Positions 52,912 to 56,928 of a stretch of 56,928 bases of DNA are shown one piece after another (positions within the stretch are counted from its first letter, which is position 1; each line of letters opens with the position of its first letter). The position numbers and the translations under genes were made by a program. The DNA is taken from NCBI GenBank assembly GCA_910574745.1, contig CAJTCE010000025.1, positions 1 to 56,928 on the forward strand, in the 5' to 3' direction. The notes under the pieces are model-generated. The model was given only the letters and a program-made list of their open reading frames with translations. It did not search any database and was not told where the DNA came from. The stretch comes from Lachnospiraceae bacterium (lineage in GTDB: Bacteria > Bacillota > Clostridia > Lachnospirales > Lachnospiraceae).

Positions 52912-53766
52912 ATGGATAATCAAAATGTATTAATAAAAGAATGGAATCAAAAACTTACGAAATATATGGAAGAGGAAAATTATGAAAAGGTGGATGAGGT
53001 CTGCAGACAGCTCTGCAGGCTACAGGGTTTGGAGCCTGCAGAAAAAATGCCTGATGATTTCATCCACCGGCTAAAAAAGGAGGAATCTGTTATGGCAAAA
53101 AAGAAAGAAAAAACAGCGATTGACCATTACAAAAAAATATCCAAACGTGCCGCGGGCATTGCCGGTGCGGCAGCAGTATTTTTATTATTAGGAGTTACAG
53201 CCGGTGCGGCAGTCTTGTATAACAAGGGCATCAATATATTCGAACACGGTCTGTCCACTGCCGGAGAAGTGACCGCGCCGGAATCGGAATCTCCCTTCAG
53301 CCAAACGAACCATGTTACGGAATACCGGTATGAGGATTACTATACAGCCGCCCTTGACGCAGGCTTCGAGCAGCTTTTAAGCCGGAATTACGAAGGAGAA
53401 ACCTTTTACTACATCTATGAGCATATGGATGAGGATGGACATACGACCGAAGCGGAATCTGCGCTTCTTTCCATCTCAGGAAGCTACGCCTATGGAAACG
53501 GCAGCTTTTCCTTAAGCCAGTATCCGGTAAATGAAGAAAGTACAAACTTTGCCGTCATTACCAACGAAACCGGAAACAACCGGGAATACGTATCTTCTAT
53601 AGAATGCTTATTTGCACTGACAGACGATCGGGATGATAGCGGACAGACACGTACCCATACTCTTGTTAAGTGCGACGGCTACTATTTAACTCTGGAATTT
53701 ATTGGAATGTCAGAGGAAGAAATCCATGCCGTTTTGGAGACAGTCAGGCTGAATGATAATTTTTAA
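52912..53766 (+). CDS. Probable anti-sigma factor with one transmembrane helix
   Basis: A 284-residue protein. The cytoplasmic N-terminus (about 1-80) is acidic and helical with YMEEENYEKVDEVCRQLCRL, as in anti-sigma domains, and includes a basic KKKEK patch. A helix at about 84-103 (AAAVFLLLGVTAGAAVLY) spans the membrane. The outer domain (about 105-284) is beta-rich with EYRYEDYYTAALDAGFEQLL and repeated Asp/Glu/Tyr. A CysCys pair near residue 30 is not the zinc motif of ZAS proteins. It lies 66 bases after the sigma gene. Role as its inhibitor is inferred from position and topology. Confidence 0.7.
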   Translation: MDNQNVLIKEWNQKLTKYMEEENYEKVDEVCRQLCRLQGLEPAEKMPDDFIHRLKKEESVMAKKKEKTAIDHYKKISKRAAGIAGAAAVFLLLGVTAGAAVLYNKGINIFEHGLSTAGEVTAPESESPFSQTNHVTEYRYEDYYTAALDAGFEQLLSRNYEGETFYYIYEHMDEDGHTTEAESALLSISGSYAYGNGSFSLSQYPVNEESTNFAVITNETGNNREYVSSIECLFALTDDRDDSGQTRTHTLVKCDGYYLTLEFIGMSEEEIHAVLETVRLNDNF

Positions 53767-53839
53767 GTTATTTTAATGAAAATAAAAACAAAATGCTGAA
53801 ATTTTGGGATTTTCCAAAAGTCAAGTAAAAAGAATGCTA

Positions 53840-54472
53840 TTATTCGCCTGTCGGCAAGGTTTGCATGAGGGAAAAGAAATGCTGTTCTTCGCCACTACTG
53901 AAATACATATACCATGCTTCCAACGTATCCGTTCCAAAAACCTCCAATCGCTCAATAATTTGTTTCGCCCACAATAAAGCTCCGGTAGAACTTGCAGTAA
54001 TCAGATTTTGATCTGCAACAGTAGGCTTATCAACGTAGAACTGCTGCCCTTTGTAACAGGGAGAAAGCATTTCAAGGTATCCTATTCCGTTGCTGGTATG
54101 CAGGCGCCAATCCAGCAGCCCGGCATTTGCCAGCGCAGCAGTGGCACCGCAAATGGCACATACCGCAGCCCCCGTCCTAAGAAGCTCTTCTGCCTTTTCA
54201 ATAATAGCTCCATGCTTCGGGTCGTCCCATGTGTTTGCGCCAGGCAGCAGCAATACACTCTTTCTGTCCACTGCAATATCGTTAATAGTGCAATCAGGAA
54301 GTATCGTTAAGCCCCCCATTGTCTTGATCGGCTCTCTTGAAAGACCCGCCATTCTGATCGATATACTCGGTGCATCCTTTTTGAAAAAACGCTTTGAATT
54401 TAATTCTGCAGTGACATATCCCAATTCCCAGTCTGCCAAAGTATCAAGAGTATAAACATAAACCGTAAACAT
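53840..54472 (-). CDS. DJ-1/PfpI family glutamine amidotransferase-like protein
   Basis: A 210-residue DJ-1/PfpI protein. It has LLLPGANTWDDPKH near residue 75-88 and a nucleophile elbow with Cys in AVCAICGATAALANAGLLD near residue 105-123. The family includes deglycases and chaperone-like proteins, as well as transcription regulators of the GATase1 type; this one lacks an added DNA-binding domain. It is divergent from a WYL regulator (120 bases between starts), which may control it. Confidence 0.9.
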   Translation of the reverse strand: MFTVYVYTLDTLADWELGYVTAELNSKRFFKKDAPSISIRMAGLSREPIKTMGGLTILPDCTINDIAVDRKSVLLLPGANTWDDPKHGAIIEKAEELLRTGAAVCAICGATAALANAGLLDWRLHTSNGIGYLEMLSPCYKGQQFYVDKPTVADQNLITASSTGALLWAKQIIERLEVFGTDTLEAWYMYFSSGEEQHFFSLMQTLPTGE

Positions 54473-54592
54473 AATTTTCCTCCGCTTTCATTTTCTGTTT
54501 CGCTGTCAGCTTCTTCATTGTACCAGTCAATCGTTGACATCAGTATGGCAACAATTTAAAATAAAAAAGGACTTTTGAAAGGCGGTTATCGG

Positions 54593-55525
54593 ATGAAAGT
54601 TGACAGACTTGTCAGTATTATTATGACGCTCCTTGATAAAAAGCGTATAAGCGCACAGGAGTTAGCTAATATGTTTGAAGTTTCTCTTCGCACAATCTAT
54701 CGTGACATAGACGCAATCAATATGGCGGGTATTCCTATTCGTTCAATATCAGGAGTTGGCGGCGGCTTTGAAATCATGCCGGAGTACAAGATTGATAAAA
54801 AGTTTTTTTCGACTGCCGATCTTTCTGCAATTTTGATGGGGCTTTCCGGTCTTTCCAACGTGGTTCGAGGAAATGAACTTGTAAATGCACTGGCGAAAGT
54901 CAAAAGTTTCATCCCTGCCGACAAAGCGAAAGACATTGAAATGAAAACAAAGCAAATCTGCATAGATTTAAGCCCATGGCTGGGCAATAAAAATATCCAG
55001 ACATACTTACAAACGATTAAAGCCGCTTTAGAGGATTATAAGATAATTTCTTTTGGATACATAGCACATCATGGAAATAGAACTGTACGAACAGTTGAGC
55101 CATACCAGCTTGTATTGAAAAGCAACAATTGGTATTTTTACGGGTACTGCTATGGCAGAAACGACTACCGGCTATTCAGACTATCTCGTATGTCAGACTT
55201 GCAAATGAGACAGGAAACCTTTGTCCCGCGGAATTTTCCAAAGCCGGATATGAACTTTGAAGAAATTATAAAAACGATGCAAACAGAAATTAAAATTCGC
55301 ATTCATAAATCAGTACTGGACAGGGTACTTGAATTTTGTCCCTATGACCACTTTGTGCCGGATGGTAATGAACATTACATTGTAAATTTTCCATTCATTG
55401 AAAATGAATATTACTACGATATTCTTCTCGGCTTTGGCGATAAATGCGAGTGTCTTGAACCTTTACACATCCGTGCAAAAATAAAGCATAAAATATGCGA
55501 TATAGCGGCCATATATGGGAATTAG
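54593..55525 (+). CDS. YafY-like HTH/WYL-domain transcriptional regulator
   Basis: 310 residues from MKVDRLVSIIMTLLDKKRIS, after AAAGGCGG; six earlier codons have no ribosome binding site. The helix-turn-helix is AQELANMFEVSLRTIYRDID. The middle WYL domain has ISFGYIAHHGNRTVRTVEPYQLVLKSNNWYFYGYC (split about 148-182), and a WCX extension follows. WYL domains often sense nucleic-acid or nucleotide ligands. Divergent from the DJ-1 gene, which is its likely target together with itself. Confidence 0.92.
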   Translation: MKVDRLVSIIMTLLDKKRISAQELANMFEVSLRTIYRDIDAINMAGIPIRSISGVGGGFEIMPEYKIDKKFFSTADLSAILMGLSGLSNVVRGNELVNALAKVKSFIPADKAKDIEMKTKQICIDLSPWLGNKNIQTYLQTIKAALEDYKIISFGYIAHHGNRTVRTVEPYQLVLKSNNWYFYGYCYGRNDYRLFRLSRMSDLQMRQETFVPRNFPKPDMNFEEIIKTMQTEIKIRIHKSVLDRVLEFCPYDHFVPDGNEHYIVNFPFIENEYYYDILLGFGDKCECLEPLHIRAKIKHKICDIAAIYGN

Positions 55526-55853
55526 ACCGAGTAGGAGGTATGCAATTATTTCGCCTACCGACCTCTCACACCATATTGCGTGTCCAAATTGATACAAATA
55601 TTTCCCCAGTGCTATCGTTTTTGCATTTATGGCAAACGCAGTAAAATCAACACTTTTCAAAAAGGCAGATGCACCCATACATAGGCGGCTATCGTTTTCT
55701 TAGTTGGAATTGCCGCACTTTCGATATTCCATAGTGTAAAATTTAACGATAGCCTATTTTTTAAGGTAGCTATCGTTATTTTTTGCACCCAAGGGATTAC
55801 TTCGGTTTTTAATCATCCCTATCAACTGGAATTTCTGTGTCAGACAAAACGTT
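55526..55853. other. Structured intergenic region with three GCTATCGTT repeats
   Basis: No convincing gene. A hairpin GTAGG...CCTAC follows the WYL gene. GCTATCGTT occurs at about 55611, 55688 and 55771. GGCTATCGTT (55687-55696) and AACGATAGCC (near 55745-55754) pair, enclosing a second stem TGGAAT / ATTCCA, followed by a T run. The minus strand has an open frame reading YLYQFGHAIWCERSVGEIIA, but no binding site. The structure could be a long terminator or the decayed end of a mobile element. Confidence 0.45.
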
Positions 55854-56228
55854 TTAATCTGACATATTATAAACAACAATCTTATAATCTCCAATAAAAT
55901 TACTACATTTGGCAGCTAAAGTATATGTATCTGAACGCTCCAAAGTGAAAAAAGTTTCTAACGCTTTTGCGCTGTCTAATGTATATACTTCATTTCCAAC
56001 TGAATCATATAAGACCATATCTAAATTCCCGCTTATAATATCAGACTTGAATGAAAACTTTATTCTATCGCCTGCTTCCCCCGAAAACGAAATATCAGAA
56101 GTTGTAGTTATTTGCTCTGAATAACTTTTGCTCATATTGCCTAATACTTTGGGGCTGGTTATTAGATGGATACTTATTGTGCTGACTACTACAATGATTA
56201 TAACGATTATAAAACTTGTCTTTTTCAT
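55854..56228 (-). CDS. Small exported or membrane-anchored protein of unknown function
   Basis: 124 residues from MKKTSFIIVIIIV, the second possible start. One N-terminal hydrophobic helix (about 5-25) has no lipobox or clear cleavage site. The outer part is beta-rich: ISFSGEAGDRIKFSFKSD, LDMVLYDSVGNEVYTLDSAK, ETFFTLERSDTYTLAAKCSN. This resembles a small pre-peptidase C-terminal-like (PPC) or GOLD-like sandwich, but similarity is only visual. The upstream ribosome binding site is modest (AAAGGG). No neighbour suggests a function. Confidence 0.6.
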   Translation of the reverse strand: MKKTSFIIVIIIVVVSTISIHLITSPKVLGNMSKSYSEQITTTSDISFSGEAGDRIKFSFKSDIISGNLDMVLYDSVGNEVYTLDSAKALETFFTLERSDTYTLAAKCSNFIGDYKIVVYNMSD

Positions 56229-56288
56229 CCCAATGTTCCCTTTCAAATTTCGATTTGCTGTTCACTCTCAGCATCAAAATTATACCTC

Positions 56289-56357
56289 AATTATTCGCAA
56301 ATTATTCGCAAATTTCCATACCCCACCCAATTCGACATTCGACAAACGGGATTCGAC
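56289..56357. repeat. Short direct repeats upstream of the toxin-antitoxin locus
   Basis: AATTATTCGCA is present twice in tandem (56289-56310), and ATTCGAC three times (56330-56336, 56337-56343, 56351-56357). They lie in an AT-rich region between the small exported protein and the antitoxin promoter. No gene is seen here; the role is unknown. Confidence 0.6.
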
Positions 56358-56421
56358 AAGATTTCCTTGCTTTTATGCGGAATCCGCTATAAAATGATTT
56401 CAGTGGAAAGTTCCGCAGCGT

Positions 56422-56450
56422 TTGACAGATGCGGGGGAATCTGCTAAAAT
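56422..56450 (+). promoter_or_regulatory. Promoter of the putative antitoxin RNA
   Basis: TTGACA (56422-56427), a 17-base spacer and TAAAAT (56445-56450), a very strong promoter pointing at the toxin 3' end. Expected start near 56458. Confidence 0.8.
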
Positions 56451-56457
56451 GAAAATA

Positions 56458-56549
56458 CAAGAGGGGATACTGCCGATAGACGGTCAGCCCTTAGAATTTA
56501 GTTGCAAAAAAAGTAACCGCATTCCATGGCTGGGGGCGGTTACTTTTTT
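56458..56549 (+). ncRNA. Putative type I antitoxin RNA (about 90 nt)
   Basis: No open frame of note lies between the promoter and the terminator, so the product should be a small RNA of about 90 bases. Its 5' part folds as a hairpin (CTGCCG with CGGTCAG). Its 3' part is complementary to the last codons and 3' untranslated region of the convergent toxin mRNA and ends in the shared terminator. This 3'-to-3' overlap is the layout of TxpA/RatA-type type I systems. RNA production is inferred from the signals alone. Confidence 0.7.
56507..56549. terminator. Shared bidirectional terminator of toxin and antitoxin RNA
   Basis: AAAAAAGTAACCGC (56507-56520) and GCGGTTACTTTTTT (56536-56549) form a perfect 14-bp stem with A and T runs on both flanks, so it works for both strands. 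It includes the toxin stop codon (56540-56542). Confidence 0.9.
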
Positions 56550-56629
56550 GTGTTTATGTATGCTATCAGGATCGACACGATGATTCCAAGAATCATCAGA
56601 ACAACCGTCAGCAGTTCATAGTCACTCAT
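56540..56629 (-). CDS. Hol_Tox-type small hydrophobic toxin (29 residues)
   Basis: Reads MSDYELLTVVLMILGIIVSI followed by LIAYINTKK. This is the pattern of 'putative holin-like toxin' (Hol_Tox): a short acidic start, one transmembrane helix and a final Lys pair. AAGGAGGG sits before the ATG. Such peptides depolarise or disrupt the membrane when overproduced and are controlled by an antisense RNA. A long 5' leader with hairpins (about 95 bases) fits slow or controlled translation. Confidence 0.88.
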   Translation of the reverse strand: MSDYELLTVVLMILGIIVSILIAYINTKK

Positions 56630-56730
56630 AAGCAATCCCTCCTTTCCCGGTTTTACCCGTTGTCGAAGGGATAGTCCCTCCGCGAAGAAGAACTGACCGC
56701 CTACCCGTTATGGCAGTACCCCATGTGAAT

Positions 56731-56759
56731 ATATTATCAGAAAATGTCGGACGCTACAA
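56731..56759 (-). promoter_or_regulatory. Promoter of the toxin mRNA
   Basis: On the minus strand TTGTAG (56754-56759), a 17-base spacer and TAATAT (56731-56736), about 100 bases before the toxin start. Weaker than the antitoxin promoter, as expected for a type I locus. Confidence 0.65.
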
Positions 56760-56844
56760 GATGGTTTTCCGGCTTTTTTCTTTTTCCGCTTGCAATCCCA
56801 CCAAAACAGAGATAAGCTACGACGCCACGGAAGTCTGCAAATAA

Positions 56845-56928
56845 AAAGTCAAGCAGAAATTAGAGAACTTTGAAAATTTATACAGGTTGAAAAATGAGTA
56901 TTACAAAAAGACCACCGCAAAGCGCCGG
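56845..56928 (+). other. Possible coding sequence running off the window end
   Basis: An open stretch of 28 codons reading KVKQKLENFENLYRLKNEYY then KKTTAKRR to the last base. It looks like a charged helical segment of a protein, but there is no start in frame and a TAA lies directly before it. It may be a pseudogene or the start of an element gene beyond the edge. No identity can be given. Confidence 0.25.

Noticed and set aside
55463-55678. 71-residue minus-strand frame overlapping the end of the WYL gene
   Set aside because: No ribosome binding site, and it runs over the conserved end of the regulator; treated as structured intergenic sequence.

Overview
The window looks like chromosome of a gut-type Lachnospiraceae (Clostridia, Bacillota). 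This rests on strong AGGAGG-type ribosome binding sites, TTG starts, CIRCE control of clpB, Bce-type antibiotic modules, a DUF4250 gene, a Hol_Tox-type toxin and Tn1549/Tn916-like debris. The genus cannot be fixed from the sequence alone. No rRNA, tRNA or CRISPR array was seen. Layout: 0.2-6.1 kb holds a small FMN-binding lipoprotein, a NodB deacetylase and a complete Bce-type peptide-antibiotic resistance/sensing operon (ATPase, permease, response regulator, kinase), with a candidate BceR box beside its promoter. 6.1-18.4 kb is ordinary metabolism and stress: aldo/keto reductase, frameshifted ankyrin gene, glgB, TetR regulator, an HtrA - DUF4250 - RACo-like ASKHA cluster, an MBL hydrolase and clpB under CIRCE. 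18.5-34.5 kb is accessory and decayed. It holds a deleted HAD phosphatase, an AgrC/AgrA-like pair with a neighbouring lipoprotein, and a LysR-controlled ABC-2 exporter whose ATPase is split by an IS5-family element with 17-bp perfect ends and a CTAG duplication. It also holds fragments of a DnaC/IstB-like ATPase and a serine recombinase, and a GC-rich remnant with a full-length large serine recombinase, a repA-like gene with in-frame stops and a 16-bp hairpin over a ribosome binding site. A KTR gene, a TetR/flavoprotein/FMN-binding operon with a textbook operator-promoter, and broken PTS EIIB and AraC genes follow. 34.5-39.1 kb holds a degenerate LytM protein with bactofilin, a C39-like peptidase with an NhaC antiporter, and a TauE/SafE permease. 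39.2-48.6 kb is a sulfur and Fe-S district: metY, iscU, iscS, an Rrf2/IscR-like regulator, tcdA, cysK, a LysR regulator and a DUF362 protein. 48.7-55.5 kb holds a second antibiotic-type ABC transporter with its own two-component system, a sigma factor with a probable anti-sigma partner, and a divergent DJ-1/WYL pair. The last kilobase carries a small exported protein and a type I toxin-antitoxin locus: a 29-residue Hol_Tox peptide faced by a convergent small RNA sharing one bidirectional terminator. The genes form three themes: envelope defence (two ABC/two-component modules, sigma/anti-sigma, HtrA, ClpB, LytM-bactofilin), cysteine/Fe-S supply, and residues of at least one integrative element.
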